The notes: generated by a model from the sequence alone, not told the origin. Positions 8,388-18,876 are shown, counted from the stretch's first letter. The stretch: DNA of 64,000 nucleotides from Marinobacter manganoxydans MnI7-9 (GCF_000235625.1 NZ_AGTR01000018.1:1-64000); one strand, 5' to 3'. Numbers and translations are program-made.

Positions 8388-8406
8388 ACACTCCCACAAG
8401 GAGTGT
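8388..8406. promoter_or_regulatory. Perfect inverted repeat upstream of the bkd operon
   Basis: ACACTCC and GGAGTGT form a perfect 7-base stem around a 5-base loop (CACAA). The repeat ends 34 bases before the E1alpha start codon, in the mqo/bkd divergent region (8164-8440). It could be an operator or a leader hairpin. No regulator gene is adjacent, so the binding partner is unknown. Confidence 0.4.
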
Positions 8407-8440
8407 TTGTTCCTCAGGCCACTACCCCAGGAAGAGGATT

Positions 8441-9625
8441 ATGACAACAACAAAGTCCAAAGTTGTGTATTCCCCAGTGTTTACCGACGGTGCGGAGTTC
8501 CGGATTCCCACCTTCAAGCTCCTGAAACAGGACGGCAAGCTCTACAAGAGCGCCAAAGCTCCTGATCTCGACAAAGACAAGGCCCTCCGTATATACCGGG
8601 CCATGGTCACTACCCGAATTCTTGACGAGCGAATGCTTGCTGCCCAACGGCAGGGCCGCTTGAGCTTTTACATGCAGTGCACGGGCGAAGAAGCTGCCGT
8701 GATCGGCAGTGCCGCAGCACTGGATGATGGCGACATGATCATGGCGCAGTACCGGGAGCAAGGTGCCCTGGCCTACCGCGGCTTTACCATTGATGAATTC
8801 ATGAACCAGTTGTTCGGCAACGAGATGGACTATGGCAAGGGCCGCCAGATGCCGGTCCACTATGGCTCGAAGAAGCTGAACTACATGACCATTTCCTCGC
8901 CGCTGGCCACCCAGATTCCCCAGGCCGCAGGCTATGCCTATGGTCAGAAACTGCGAGGCGAAGGCCTCTGCACGGTTACCTATTTTGGTGAAGGCGCCGC
9001 CTCCGAAGGCGACTTTCATGCTGCCCTGAACATGGCTGCGGTTCATCGGGTACCGGTGATCTTCCTGTGCCGCAACAACGGGTATGCCATTTCTACGCCG
9101 GCCGCCGAACAGTTTGCTGCCGACGGCGTTGCACCCCGGGCCTACGGCTACAAGATGGACGTGATCCGGGTGGATGGGAACGACATTCTTGCGATGTATC
9201 AGGCCACGCAGGAGGCCCGAAAGCTCGCCGTGGAACACAACCGCCCCGTATTGATTGAGGCCATGAGTTATCGCCTGGCTGCCCACTCCTCCTCCGACGA
9301 TCCATCCGGCTACCGGAGCAAGGATGAAGAAGCCGTGTGGCGCGAGAAAGATCCGATTCTGCGTATGCGCCTCTGGCTGGAAAGCAAGAAATGGTGGAGC
9401 GAGGACGACGAAAAGCAGCTCCAGGAAAACATGCGCCGGGAAGTGCTCGAAACCATGAAGCGAGCCCAGAAACGGCCACCACCGCCGCTTGAATCATTGG
9501 TGAGCGATGTCTACGACGAGGTGCCACCTGCCCTGGCTGAGCAGTTCGACAAACTAAAGGCGCATATCCGCCGGTACCCGGACGAATACCCGAAGAGTGC
9601 CGAACACGCCAAGGGAGGGGCCTGA
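8441..9625 (+). CDS. bkdA1: 2-oxoisovalerate (branched-chain 2-oxoacid) dehydrogenase E1 alpha subunit
   Basis: The 394-residue E1alpha subunit uses thiamine diphosphate to decarboxylate branched-chain 2-oxoacids from Val, Leu and Ile. The TPP-binding stretch [18 protein letters not shown] ends in CRNNGYAIS, and the phosphorylation-loop region [12 protein letters not shown] is present. Segments such as [19 protein letters not shown] and [12 protein letters not shown] are typical of the BCKDH rather than the PDH branch. A purine-rich site (AGGAAGAGG) precedes the ATG. The E1beta gene follows one base after the stop, and E2 and a protein kinase gene complete the operon. No E3 (lipoamide dehydrogenase) gene is nearby. 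Confidence 0.92.
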   Translation: MTTTKSKVVYSPVFTDGAEFRIPTFKLLKQDGKLYKSAKAPDLDKDKALRIYRAMVTTRILDERMLAAQRQGRLSFYMQCTGEEAAVIGSAAALDDGDMIMAQYREQGALAYRGFTIDEFMNQLFGNEMDYGKGRQMPVHYGSKKLNYMTISSPLATQIPQAAGYAYGQKLRGEGLCTVTYFGEGAASEGDFHAALNMAAVHRVPVIFLCRNNGYAISTPAAEQFAADGVAPRAYGYKMDVIRVDGNDILAMYQATQEARKLAVEHNRPVLIEAMSYRLAAHSSSDDPSGYRSKDEEAVWREKDPILRMRLWLESKKWWSEDDEKQLQENMRREVLETMKRAQKRPPPPLESLVSDVYDEVPPALAEQFDKLKAHIRRYPDEYPKSAEHAKGGA

Positions 9626-9626
9626 G

Positions 9627-10604
9627 ATGACCAAGATGAATATGCTCCAGGCCATCAACAATGCCCTCGACACCGCAATGGCGGAAAACGAGCGAGTGCT
9701 GTGTTTCGGTGAGGATGTCGGCGTCTTTGGCGGTGTTTTCCGTGCCACCAGCAACCTGCAACAGAAATACGGCAAGGCCCGCTGCTTCAACACGCCTCTA
9801 GTAGAGCAAGGCATCATCGGGTTTGCCAACGGCCTTGCGGCCCAAGGGTCGGTGCCGGTGGCCGAGATCCAGTTTGCCGACTATATCTTCCCGGCATTCG
9901 ATCAGATCGTGAACGAATCCGCCAAGTTCCGCTATCGTTCAGGCAACCTGTTCGACGTGGGTGGGCTGACCATTCGCGCGCCTTACGGCGGCGGCATTGC
10001 CGGCGGCCTGTATCACTCACAATCACCGGAAGCCTACTTTGCCCACACCCCGGGTTTGAAAATCGTGGTGCCGCGCAACCCGCATCAGGCCAAAGGGCTG
10101 TTGCTCGCAGCTATCCACGATCCCAACCCTACCCTGTTCTTCGAGCCCAAGCGCCTGTACCGGGCCTCGGTGGGTGAGGTGCCAGATGAAGACTACCGCC
10201 TGCCTCTGGGCGAGGCCGAAGTCACCAAGGAAGGCACGGATGTAACGATTCTGGGCTGGGGCGCCCAGATGGAAGTGATTGATCAGGCCGTGGAACGGGC
10301 CGAGAAAGATGGCATTTCCTGTGAGGTCATCGACCTCAGGACCATTTTGCCCTGGGATGTGGAAACCGTCGCCAACTCCGTGTTCAAGACCGGAAGGCTG
10401 GTGGTCACCCACGAAGCTCCCCTGACCGGCGGATTCGCCGGTGAAATCGCCGCCACGATTCAGGAGCGCTGTTTCCTGTATCTGGAGTCTCCGATCGCTC
10501 GGGTAACCGGGATGGACACCCCCTTCCCGCTGGTGCTGGAAAAAGAGCACCTACCCAACCACCTGAAGGTCTACGAGGCCATCAGGGCGAGCGTTGAATT
10601 CTAG
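9627..10604 (+). CDS. bkdA2: 2-oxoisovalerate dehydrogenase E1 beta subunit
   Basis: This 325-residue transketolase-like E1beta subunit pairs with the preceding E1alpha. Recognisable segments are [50 protein letters not shown] and the C-terminal [17 protein letters not shown] chose the ATG at 9627 because a strong ribosome binding site (AAGGGAGGGG) sits just before it. An upstream in-frame ATG at 9597 lies inside the E1alpha gene and would add ten atypical residues. The gene is translationally coupled to its neighbours. Confidence 0.92.
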   Translation: MTKMNMLQAINNALDTAMAENERVLCFGEDVGVFGGVFRATSNLQQKYGKARCFNTPLVEQGIIGFANGLAAQGSVPVAEIQFADYIFPAFDQIVNESAKFRYRSGNLFDVGGLTIRAPYGGGIAGGLYHSQSPEAYFAHTPGLKIVVPRNPHQAKGLLLAAIHDPNPTLFFEPKRLYRASVGEVPDEDYRLPLGEAEVTKEGTDVTILGWGAQMEVIDQAVERAEKDGISCEVIDLRTILPWDVETVANSVFKTGRLVVTHEAPLTGGFAGEIAATIQERCFLYLESPIARVTGMDTPFPLVLEKEHLPNHLKVYEAIRASVEF

Positions 10605-10630
10605 GCTGATATCAGGACAGGAGAGCGACT

Positions 10631-12241
10631 ATGAGTGATTTTATACTGCCCGATATCGGCGAAGGTATCGTGGAATGTGAACTGGTCAAATGGCTGGTGA
10701 GCGAAGGCGATGTCATCGAGGAAGATCAGCCAGTGGCCGAGGTAATGACCGACAAGGCCCTGGTGGAAATTCCGGCACCCTACAAGGGCCGTGTGACCCG
10801 CCTTTATTACAAGGAAGGCGATATCGCCAAGGTCCACGCCCCGCTGTTTGAGCTGGTGGATGAGAGCGAAAGCGATGGCCAGGCGCCGGCGGCCAGTTCT
10901 CCGGAGCCTGCCGAAGCAAAGCCGGCTCCCGAGGCGGAAAAACAGCCGGCCTCCGGCGCCGAATCGGACGATAACGCCACCGAAGACTTTATCCTGCCGG
11001 ATATCGGCGAAGGCATCGTTGAGTGCGAGGTGGTGGAATGGCGCGTTGCCGAAGGTGACGAAATCGAGGAAGACCAGCCTGTTGTGGACGTTATGACCGA
11101 CAAGGCCATGGTCGAGATTACCGCACCCAAAGCCGGGCGTGTGACCAAGCTTTACCATCAACAGCAGGCTATGGCCAAGGTTCATGCCCCGCTGTTTGCG
11201 TTCATTCCCCGGGATCGTGAAGAGCCGGAGGAAGCTAGAACCAAACCGGAGCCCGCGGTTCAACTCTCAACCGCGACAGCCTCGCCTGTCGCTACGGCCA
11301 GCCGACAGCGTATTCCGGCCAGCCCTGCCGTTCGCCGTCTGGTTCGGGAGCATGAGCTCAACCTCTCGGATATTCAGGGATCCGGCAAAGATGGCCGTGT
11401 TCTGAAAGCCGATGTACTGGCTCATATCGAGGAAGGCCCGAAACAGGCCCACGTCCAGGCACAGAACCAGGCTCCCGCCGACGATGCGCAAACGGCCACC
11501 ACCAGCAGTGCCCGCAGGGCGCCTGCCGCCGAACAGGAAGCACGAGTCGAACCCATCCGCGGAATAAAAGCTGCGATGGCGAAAAGCATGGTCAAATCGG
11601 CCACCACCATTCCTCACTTTATCTACAGCGAGGATATTGATGTCACCGATTTGCTCAAGCTGCGGGAACAACTGAAACCGGAGGCAGAAGCGCGGGGCTC
11701 AAGGCTGACGCTCATGCCCTTCTTCATGAAGGCCATGGCCCTGGCAGTTCAGGAATTCCCGGTACTTAACAGCCAGCTCAACGATGACGTCACGGAGATT
11801 CACTACCTGCCCCAGTGCAATATCGGTATGGCGGTGGATGGAAAAGCCGGCCTGACGGTGCCGAACATCAAAGGCGTGGAAAGCCTCTCGTTGTTGGGCA
11901 TTGCCGACGAGGTTGTGCGCCTGACCGAAGCAGCCCGATCCGGCCGCGTCAGCCAGGAAGACCTCAAGGGCGGCACCATTACCATCTCCAACATTGGCGC
12001 ATTGGGCGGAACTTACACCGCGCCCATTATCAACGCGCCGGAAGTGGCCATCGTTGCCCTTGGGCGCACACAGAAACTGCCCCGGTTTGACGCCAACGGC
12101 CAGGTGGTGGAGCGCGCCATCATGACCGTGAGCTGGGCCGGCGACCATCGCATTATCGACGGCGGCACCATCGCCCGGTTCTGCAACCGCTGGAAGGGCT
12201 ACCTCGAATCGCCCCAAACCATGCTCCTGCATATGGGCTGA
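10631..12241 (+). CDS. bkdB: Dihydrolipoyl acyltransferase (E2) with two lipoyl domains
   Basis: The 536-residue E2 core carries acyl groups from E1 to CoA. Domain order: lipoyl domain 1 (about 1-78, lipoyl lysine in DKALVEI at residue 42), an Ala/Pro/Glu-rich linker, lipoyl domain 2 (about 118-195, DKAMVEI at about residue 158), a second linker, the E1/E3-binding domain (about 230-268, ASPAVRRLVREHEL and GSGKDGRVLKADVL), a third linker, and the catalytic domain ending in DHRIIDGG (His506, Asp510). Most bacterial BCKDH E2 proteins carry one lipoyl domain, so two is slightly unusual. The kinase gene starts nine bases after the stop. Confidence 0.93.
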   Translation: MSDFILPDIGEGIVECELVKWLVSEGDVIEEDQPVAEVMTDKALVEIPAPYKGRVTRLYYKEGDIAKVHAPLFELVDESESDGQAPAASSPEPAEAKPAPEAEKQPASGAESDDNATEDFILPDIGEGIVECEVVEWRVAEGDEIEEDQPVVDVMTDKAMVEITAPKAGRVTKLYHQQQAMAKVHAPLFAFIPRDREEPEEARTKPEPAVQLSTATASPVATASRQRIPASPAVRRLVREHELNLSDIQGSGKDGRVLKADVLAHIEEGPKQAHVQAQNQAPADDAQTATTSSARRAPAAEQEARVEPIRGIKAAMAKSMVKSATTIPHFIYSEDIDVTDLLKLREQLKPEAEARGSRLTLMPFFMKAMALAVQEFPVLNSQLNDDVTEIHYLPQCNIGMAVDGKAGLTVPNIKGVESLSLLGIADEVVRLTEAARSGRVSQEDLKGGTITISNIGALGGTYTAPIINAPEVAIVALGRTQKLPRFDANGQVVERAIMTVSWAGDHRIIDGGTIARFCNRWKGYLESPQTMLLHMG

Positions 12242-12250
12242 CGTTTCATC

Positions 12251-14089
12251 ATGGCGCAGAAGACGCAACTGCAGCAGTTCTACATACCCGAAGAGCAGTC
12301 GATCTACCTGCTCAGCCATGATGATGCCAAAAAGCTCAAAGACTGGGTGGCGCTCTGCGCCGCCCAGCTCCGCCAACTCGGCTACCAGAACATAGAGCTG
12401 ATTGGCAAGGGTGCTTACGGCTTTGTATTCTCAGGCCGCCTGCCCGGCACCGCAGCCGGGGGCCCGGAACATGTTTTCAAATTCACCCGCATCAACCTGC
12501 CTCGGCATCTTCAGGACCGGCTTGAAGATGAAGCCTACATTCTGGAGCAGGTCAGCCATCCCAGGGTGCCACGGCTGATTTCCTACCAAAGAGCCAATAA
12601 CCAGCCGATTCTGGTGATGGAGCGTGCTGCCGGATTAAATCTGGAAGAGGTTTCCCTGCGTGATGGTCGTCTGAAACCACGGCTCATCATGCGCATCGCG
12701 GACCAGCTGGCCGACACCCTGCGAAACCTTCGCCGTGAAAATGGACCGGCCGGCAGGCCAATCGTTCATGGCGATATCAAACCTTCCAATCTGGTCTTCG
12801 ACGCCAGCACTGAAAACATTGCCCTGATTGACTGGGGCTCTTCCGTGTTTGCTCAGTTGGACGCCAACCAGCAATTCATCACCGCCAACGTGATGGAGCT
12901 GATGTCCGACAACCTCCAGCAAACAAACGCACGGCTCGGGGATGTGTATTTTATCGGCGAGGAACAGCTCAACGGCGGGCTGTCGTCTCCCCGTTTCGAT
13001 GAACAGGGAGCAGCCGGCACGCTCTATGCCCTGGCGTCAGCCCAATCCTGCCGCTTTGGCCATCGGGCCATCCCGGCCACCTCACTGGGCCTGCCCATGG
13101 AATTCGCGCGCATGCTGGATGGCATGCTGTCACCGGATCCGGAAACTCGCCGTAAGGCCGGCGATTACTATCTGACAGAGATGCCGCGTATGGCCCGCAC
13201 GGTGATGATCGATCTGCCGGAAACCCCGGTCGCGGCCCAGGTACCCGTGTGGGTGCGTGCCTCTGACCAGGAAATTGACACCGTGGTTTACAGCTCGCGT
13301 AAATCCTTTCTCAGGGAGGAAGGCGCACCGGAAACCCTCAACGACGTCAATGACGTACAGCTGGACCGCTACTACAAGAATTTCATGCAGGGCATGGGCG
13401 AAACCGAAAAGGCGTTTCTGGCAGCCGTGAGCCGGCTCGGGCGCTACCCGGTGGAAGGTGGACTGGCCGTGCGCTGGGAAACCGATGGCATCTACATCGA
13501 CACTTCCCTGAATCTGCACGATCCTGCCTTGAAGTCGGCGTTTGTGCAGGCCGTCAACAATATGGTTTTCCTGGCCCAGGCCATTTACCGCAAGGGGATT
13601 TTCAAAAGCTGTCTGTTCAACGCCCGCAATACCTTGCACGTTGATCGCGATGAACCAACCCACCCCTTTGTTGTATCACCCGATATGAAATTGCACTACG
13701 AGGTAAGCCCCGCGCCTGAGGTTGAAGACGAAAGCCGGGTCCACTCTTACTTCGAGGACGGCCCGGACCCGGAGGAATTCCTGGTGTTACCCGACACCAT
13801 TATTCACGCCCTCGAAGAACTCAACGCTATTCACCACACTGGCATGATCATCTTCGAAGCCCTGCCCCGCCATCTTAAAATCCACAGCCACTATCGGCTA
13901 CTTGATCCGGACCGGGAACAGGAGTTCCGCCGATTGTTGGACGTAATCCTGTCATCGGTGGAGCAGATTACCGGCCTGGGCGTTTCCGGGTTCATGAAGA
14001 TGCCCTACAAGGACACCCGCTTCTTCCCTCACATCGAACGCCTCCCTGAGCGGTATTACCCACGCAATCCAAGGACCGAGATCGCGTAA
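12251..14089 (+). CDS. Eukaryote-like Ser/Thr protein kinase linked to the BCKDH operon
   Basis: The 612-residue protein has an N-terminal protein kinase fold. The glycine loop IGKGAYGFVFSG lies at 51-62, the probable ATP lysine is Lys77 (VFKF), the alpha-C Glu is Glu94, the catalytic loop HGDIKPSN is at 173-180 (HRD replaced by HGD), and the metal-binding Asp is Asp194 in DWG (instead of DFG). These residues suggest an active kinase. The C-terminal part (about 330-612) is soluble and unrecognised. There is no transmembrane helix, PASTA repeat or other sensor domain. It lies nine bases behind the E2 gene, so it is probably co-transcribed. A role in phosphorylating the dehydrogenase is inference. 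Confidence 0.82.
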   Translation: MAQKTQLQQFYIPEEQSIYLLSHDDAKKLKDWVALCAAQLRQLGYQNIELIGKGAYGFVFSGRLPGTAAGGPEHVFKFTRINLPRHLQDRLEDEAYILEQVSHPRVPRLISYQRANNQPILVMERAAGLNLEEVSLRDGRLKPRLIMRIADQLADTLRNLRRENGPAGRPIVHGDIKPSNLVFDASTENIALIDWGSSVFAQLDANQQFITANVMELMSDNLQQTNARLGDVYFIGEEQLNGGLSSPRFDEQGAAGTLYALASAQSCRFGHRAIPATSLGLPMEFARMLDGMLSPDPETRRKAGDYYLTEMPRMARTVMIDLPETPVAAQVPVWVRASDQEIDTVVYSSRKSFLREEGAPETLNDVNDVQLDRYYKNFMQGMGETEKAFLAAVSRLGRYPVEGGLAVRWETDGIYIDTSLNLHDPALKSAFVQAVNNMVFLAQAIYRKGIFKSCLFNARNTLHVDRDEPTHPFVVSPDMKLHYEVSPAPEVEDESRVHSYFEDGPDPEEFLVLPDTIIHALEELNAIHHTGMIIFEALPRHLKIHSHYRLLDPDREQEFRRLLDVILSSVEQITGLGVSGFMKMPYKDTRFFPHIERLPERYYPRNPRTEIA

Positions 14090-14377
14090 ACCTCGGCCCA
14101 GACTCGCTTTTCCATGTCCGATTTTTCGGACGCAATTGTCCGGCAAATCAAACACATTCAGCCCAGCACGCCGCCAACTGTCCAGTACACCGGACACTTC
14201 ACGCTAAAAACGGGAAAGCAAACCCTCCATATCATTAAAAAACTCTTATTTTCAGTGAGTTGGCTAACTGGCACGGTTTCTGTATTCAAGCCGGTCACAA
14301 TTATAAAAACTGCCTGAAGAACAAATCGTTAAGTATTCGGTTTTTCAACCTTGCTCGGACAATAATAAGGAACAACT

Positions 14378-15343
14378 ATGCGTTTACTCTTCCTGGCTCT
14401 TTTGCTGGTCAGTCCCCTGTGTTTTGGCAAAACCGTCGTCGTCATCCAGAGTTACCACCTCGAGTACAAATGGGACGCGGACTATATCGACGCGGTCCGG
14501 TCCGTGCTCGGGCAGGATCACGACCTTCACGTGTTCGAACTCGACACCAAGCGCCTGTCGAAACCGGAATGGCCACAGAAAGTGGCTGAAATCCAGAGCA
14601 AAATTGCAAACGTTAATCCCGACGTTGCCATTCTGGGTGATGACAACGCCTTTACGTTGATGGCTGACCACCTGGTCGCCCAAAAGATTCCCGTGGTCTT
14701 TCTTGGTGTGAATGGTGGCCCCGTTCAGCACCCTACCCTTGAACACCCGCTGGTCACTGGGATCCTCGAACGCCCGTTCTTCTCCGAGAGTATCCGTCAC
14801 CTGAGAAAGATACTCCGGCAGAAAGAGCGTTTCCTGGTTCTGATGGATGACTCACCTACCATGCGTAATGCGGTGAACGAATACTTTGGTGACAAGCGCC
14901 AGGCCACGATCTACGGTTCCGAACTGGACATCGTTCTGACCAACGACAGGGACACCTGGTTGGACACGGTCGTAAATGCCCACGAACGTTATGATGCTGT
15001 TGTGTTGGGCACCCACCACACCATCCGTGACAAAGATGGCGAGTACGTCATACCCTACGATCTGCTGAAGGAAGCATTTTATCGGGCTCAGCTCCCACTG
15101 TTTTCATTCTGGGATATCTTTGTTGGCGAAGAACAAAGCATCGGCGGATTCACTATCTCGGCCAAACAAGAGGGGCTCACCGCAGCCAGGCTGGCCTCGT
15201 TGATCCTCAATGGCATGAGACCCGATCAGATACCGCAGCTTAAATCCCTAAGTGGGCATTACGTGTACAGTGCGAGCGGCCTTGAACACTGGAATCTTGA
15301 TCTCTCCCCCATGATTGCGAGCCAGGCCAACTTTGTCGAGTAA
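14378..15343 (+). CDS. Periplasmic ABC-type substrate-binding-like sensor protein
   Basis: The 321-residue protein starts with a signal peptide (MRLLFLALLLVSPLCFG, cleavage near residue 17). It then has the fold of the ABC_sub_bind family (PF04392-like): KTVVVIQSYHLEYKWDADY, NPDVAILGDDNAF, KIPVVFLGVNGG and SIGGFTISAKQEG. No permease or ATPase is adjacent. The next gene, 115 bases downstream, is a chemoreceptor, so this protein may present a ligand to that receptor rather than to a transporter. The ligand is unknown. The upstream 288 bases contain no convincing gene. Confidence 0.75.
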   Translation: MRLLFLALLLVSPLCFGKTVVVIQSYHLEYKWDADYIDAVRSVLGQDHDLHVFELDTKRLSKPEWPQKVAEIQSKIANVNPDVAILGDDNAFTLMADHLVAQKIPVVFLGVNGGPVQHPTLEHPLVTGILERPFFSESIRHLRKILRQKERFLVLMDDSPTMRNAVNEYFGDKRQATIYGSELDIVLTNDRDTWLDTVVNAHERYDAVVLGTHHTIRDKDGEYVIPYDLLKEAFYRAQLPLFSFWDIFVGEEQSIGGFTISAKQEGLTAARLASLILNGMRPDQIPQLKSLSGHYVYSASGLEHWNLDLSPMIASQANFVE

Positions 15344-15458
15344 CCGGGGCGCCGCTCAACCAGAGACGGCTGCGCCCAAATGAAACACCGGCCTTAAGGC
15401 TTCAGGTTTCAGTAGCGCTGCCGATAATCACTAAAACAACTTACTGAAGGATGACGTT

Positions 15459-17465
15459 TTGGCTTCCTCTGTCCTCTCATCTATAGAGCGTAAATTGGGT
15501 GTCCCAGGGAAACTGTTGATTGCGCCGGTATTCATTCTTTTGCTCTTTGCCTCGGTAACTTTTTTCAGTGTTTATGAATTCCAGGAACTAGACCGTCGAA
15601 TGAACACCGTCGCCAGGGACTTGGCACCGGACACCTCTATTGGGACCGAATCGGTCATCAGCGTCTATCGGATGCGCCTGCGTGTTTTCGACTATTTCAC
15701 CACTGGCGATGAAGAAACCCTTGCCCACTTCGGCGAGCTAGAAGCCGAGTTCAATGAGGTGATGGCGAGAGCGCAGGAGAACATCCAGGACCCTGGTGCG
15801 GCCAAACTGGTGGATCGGATCAAGACCACCACCGATGAATACATCAAGGCATTCCGGAACGAGCTGGTTCCGGCCAAACGCCAGGTCCTGAAAATTATCA
15901 AGGATGAGCTGGACGTATACGGTCCAAATGCCACCAAGGCATTGCGGATGGCCCTTAACGGGGTTGCCAACAGGGAACCCGAAAGCGATTTGAGGGCCGG
16001 CCTCGAGCAACTGCTAAACGATGCCATGGTCATGCAATTGACCGCCCAACGCTACCTGACCAACGGCGATGAGGATTCCCGCAAGGCTCTCGGTTGGGCC
16101 ATCGAAGACCTGACCGATGCACTGGAGCTGCTGCAACCTGAAAATGGCCCGGACTTTGTGCAGGTGTACATGCAAACCGTTGTCGAAGAGCTGGCAAACT
16201 ATCAGGCTGCAGTTCAGAGAATGGTGGAACAGCAGAATATCGTCGTCAGCGTCAAGGCAGACCGACTCGATGTACTCGGGCCCGAAATCGCCCGCATGGC
16301 GCGCGAGTTGGAGGCCAGTATTTTCGCGTCTCTCGAGATGGAAGCGGATGAGGCAACGGCTGCCACTGATCTTGCACTCAAATTCACGCTCATCGCATTT
16401 GTGGCTTCTGCGGTTCTCGGATTGATCGTTGCGGTATTGATGAGTCGCTTGATGGGCTCAAGCGTGAAGCGTGCGAAAACAGAAATTCTGGGCTACCTCG
16501 ACGACATCGCCAACAATAACGGCGACTTGTCCACCAGGCTGACCCCGGGTCGCCCAGACGAAATCGGTGACTTCATCGACGCAGTCAACACCTTCCTGCA
16601 AACGCTCGAGGAAACGATTTCCCGAATTGTAACGGCGTCCCGCCAACTGACCGGCGAGTCCGAATCACTTTCCGGTATCACAGAGCGTACAACGGCCAAT
16701 TCGGAGCAACAGCGCGACCAGATCACGCAGGTGTCTGCCGCCATGCAGGAAATGGTGTCCACCTCCGAAGAGATCGCCTCGAACACCAGCGAAACTGACG
16801 AATCGGCCCGTAAGGCCTCATCGCTTGCGGATTCCGGACAAGAAACCGTTGGCTCAGCCATCAGGGCTGTTACGAACCTGGCCAATCAGGTTGAGAAGGG
16901 GTCTAACCGGATCCAACAACTGGAGAACGAATCGGCCGAAATCGGCAATGTGCTGGCTGTCATCCAGAGCATTGCTGAGCAAACGAATCTCCTTGCGCTC
17001 AATGCCGCCATTGAGGCGGCTCGAGCCGGTGACGCCGGGCGGGGATTTGCCGTGGTTGCCGATGAAGTTCGAGGACTGGCCAAGCGCGTTCAGGAATCAA
17101 CCGTCGATATCGAGCGAATTGTGTCCCAGCTCCAGAGGGGCGCGGCCGGCGCAGTAGTGGACATGAGCAAAGCCAAGCAGATGGCCGAAGAGGCCAGCGA
17201 GGAGGCAAGCAAGTCGGGCGAAGCTTTGACGGACATTCTCGCGGCGGTTAACAGCATCGTTGAAATGACCACCCAGATTGCAAGCGCGACCGAGCAGCAG
17301 AGAGCGACCGCCGCGGAGATGACCCAGAATGTGGAAATAAGCAGTGGCGCAATTGAGGAACTGGCCGGAGACATTTCACAGGTGAATCAGTCAAGCCGCT
17401 CTCTGGCGAACATGGCTGATGAATTGAATACGCTCGTGCGACGCTTCAGGGCCAGTGAATCCTGA
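15459..17465 (+). CDS. Methyl-accepting chemotaxis protein
   Basis: The 668-residue receptor has an N-terminal membrane helix ([21 protein letters not shown], about 19-39), a helical periplasmic domain (about 40-305), a second helix ([20 protein letters not shown]), a HAMP domain and a cytoplasmic signalling domain. The hairpin tip is the canonical [18 protein letters not shown], followed by [16 protein letters not shown], so CheA/CheW coupling is expected. A TTG start at 15459 is used because an AAGGA site lies about ten bases upstream; the ATG at 15451 is in another frame. No C-terminal pentapeptide for CheR is seen. The preceding periplasmic protein may supply the ligand. Confidence 0.92.
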   Translation: MASSVLSSIERKLGVPGKLLIAPVFILLLFASVTFFSVYEFQELDRRMNTVARDLAPDTSIGTESVISVYRMRLRVFDYFTTGDEETLAHFGELEAEFNEVMARAQENIQDPGAAKLVDRIKTTTDEYIKAFRNELVPAKRQVLKIIKDELDVYGPNATKALRMALNGVANREPESDLRAGLEQLLNDAMVMQLTAQRYLTNGDEDSRKALGWAIEDLTDALELLQPENGPDFVQVYMQTVVEELANYQAAVQRMVEQQNIVVSVKADRLDVLGPEIARMARELEASIFASLEMEADEATAATDLALKFTLIAFVASAVLGLIVAVLMSRLMGSSVKRAKTEILGYLDDIANNNGDLSTRLTPGRPDEIGDFIDAVNTFLQTLEETISRIVTASRQLTGESESLSGITERTTANSEQQRDQITQVSAAMQEMVSTSEEIASNTSETDESARKASSLADSGQETVGSAIRAVTNLANQVEKGSNRIQQLENESAEIGNVLAVIQSIAEQTNLLALNAAIEAARAGDAGRGFAVVADEVRGLAKRVQESTVDIERIVSQLQRGAAGAVVDMSKAKQMAEEASEEASKSGEALTDILAAVNSIVEMTTQIASATEQQRATAAEMTQNVEISSGAIEELAGDISQVNQSSRSLANMADELNTLVRRFRASES

Positions 17466-17581
17466 ACACACAATGGTTGCAGATGTTAACCAATTCACGA
17501 GAGCGCAGATGATTACCTGATACCTTTGGGTTTCAAGTTACACAATGTAACCGGAAACGGACTGCCCGGAGGTATCCCGCC

Positions 17582-18460
17582 ATGACGCGCTCTCAATCAC
17601 CCAGGAAGCAAGGCGCTCGCGGCCCTGTCATTGCCATGCTGACAGCGGCTGCCTGCCTCGGCACTGCTCAAGCCGCCGAACCCGAGAAAGTCATTTTCGC
17701 CGCCGAAAATGCACTTTACGGTGCCGGTCATGATATCGGACGGGCGGATGGCTGGATTGATGAGCAACTCCGAGCTGCTATACGCGCCTATCAAGCTCAA
17801 AATGGGCTGCAAACCAACGGCAACCTGGATACGGCAACACTGAAAGCGCTCGGCGTGACCAAAACATCCAGCGCACCCATCACTGCAAATTCAGTCGGCA
17901 GTCGAAAGGCGTCATTGGCACAGCTCGGTTTGTCCCTCCCCGAGCCCGCGCCCAATACCCCGACCATTGCCAGGGCTGAACCAAAGCCTTCGCCAGAACC
18001 TACCCCGGCCCCCATTCAAAAATCTTCCGAACAGGGCGAGCCAACAACTTCGCTCGATGCCGAACCTGATGAAAACCAGATAGATACTGAGGGAACTTCG
18101 AAAAAACCTGAAGTGAAGGCACAAGAAAAAGTGGCGGAAGCAGCCCCGACAACACCCGAGCCGGTAGCTTCAGAGCCCCCTGCTCCCATTTCAGCTCCAG
18201 CTCCCGCGCCGGAACCTGCGGTCGCCGAGGAAACAATACCGGAAGCCACCAAAGAACCAGACCCGGTGCTGGCCCAGCTCCCTTCAGAGCCCACCAGTGC
18301 GGGCCCTACCGAACCGAAAGCAACGGAAATGAAGAAAGCCCAGCCAATCGAAGGAGAAAACACAGCATCGAAAAATTCCGCGGTTGCCGATAATTCTCAG
18401 AGCACCGGCGGCGGGTTTTTCAGCGTCTTGTTCGATTTCTTTTTTGGCTGGCTGGTGTGA
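17582..18460 (+). CDS. Exported peptidoglycan-binding-domain protein with a Pro/Ala/Glu-rich tail
   Basis: This 292-residue protein has an N-terminal signal peptide (VIAMLTAAACLGTAQAAE). A PG_binding_1-like module follows (about 38-90: VIFAAENALYGAGHDIGRAD, LRAAIRAYQAQNGL, GNLDTATLKALGV). About 150 residues of low-complexity Pro/Ala/Glu/Thr sequence come next, then a hydrophobic aromatic C-terminus (FFSVLFDFFFGWLV) that may insert into a membrane. It is probably a cell-envelope protein. No enzymatic domain is visible and the function is unknown. Confidence 0.65.
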   Translation: MTRSQSPRKQGARGPVIAMLTAAACLGTAQAAEPEKVIFAAENALYGAGHDIGRADGWIDEQLRAAIRAYQAQNGLQTNGNLDTATLKALGVTKTSSAPITANSVGSRKASLAQLGLSLPEPAPNTPTIARAEPKPSPEPTPAPIQKSSEQGEPTTSLDAEPDENQIDTEGTSKKPEVKAQEKVAEAAPTTPEPVASEPPAPISAPAPAPEPAVAEETIPEATKEPDPVLAQLPSEPTSAGPTEPKATEMKKAQPIEGENTASKNSAVADNSQSTGGGFFSVLFDFFFGWLV

Positions 18461-18463
18461 GCG

Positions 18464-18715
18464 TCAGCTCTGCAACCGGTCTTTAAAGACTTTCCAGTCA
18501 ATCACGTTGCCGTCGGAATCGAAGTGGACGTAGCCGCGGAAACTCGGATCATCTTCCCAGGCCTTCACAAAGCCTACGGTTTCACCGGAGTCTGAGACGA
18601 TCTCAAAGGCTTCGCTGCGGGCATTGGCAATGTCTTTATCAGGCTCGGTATCTGAACGCTTGAGGCTTACTGAGGAGTCTAAGGGCAAATTGCTTTGAAG
18701 GAATTCCTGGATCAT
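18464..18715 (-). CDS. Small conserved-looking hypothetical protein
   Basis: The product of 83 residues is acidic and soluble (for example SDSGETVGFVKAWEDDP and YVHFDSDGNVIDWKVFKD). I do not recognise a family. The ATG at 18715 is preceded by AAGGAGAG at good spacing; a TTG six bases further upstream is too close to that site. It converges with the preceding gene, with three bases between the two stops. Confidence 0.6.
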   Translation of the reverse strand: MIQEFLQSNLPLDSSVSLKRSDTEPDKDIANARSEAFEIVSDSGETVGFVKAWEDDPSFRGYVHFDSDGNVIDWKVFKDRLQS

Positions 18716-18876
18716 CGTCAAGCTCTCCTTTCAGGGTGAACCGGTGTGGTTCTGGAGGTAGCGTAACTATAGGACGATCCGCTAGAAGAGAATACAGATT
18801 CAGATCAATTTTCTTAGATTTTTTCGAGATAAAAGGGCTTTAAGAACAATGGGATATTTCATTCTTGTGACAGTCT

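Noticed and set aside
14269-14284. Possible sigma-54 promoter (TGGCACG followed by CTGTA) upstream of the periplasmic binding protein gene
   Set aside because: The -24 element is good but the -12 GC dinucleotide is absent (GT instead), so the match is too weak to annotate.
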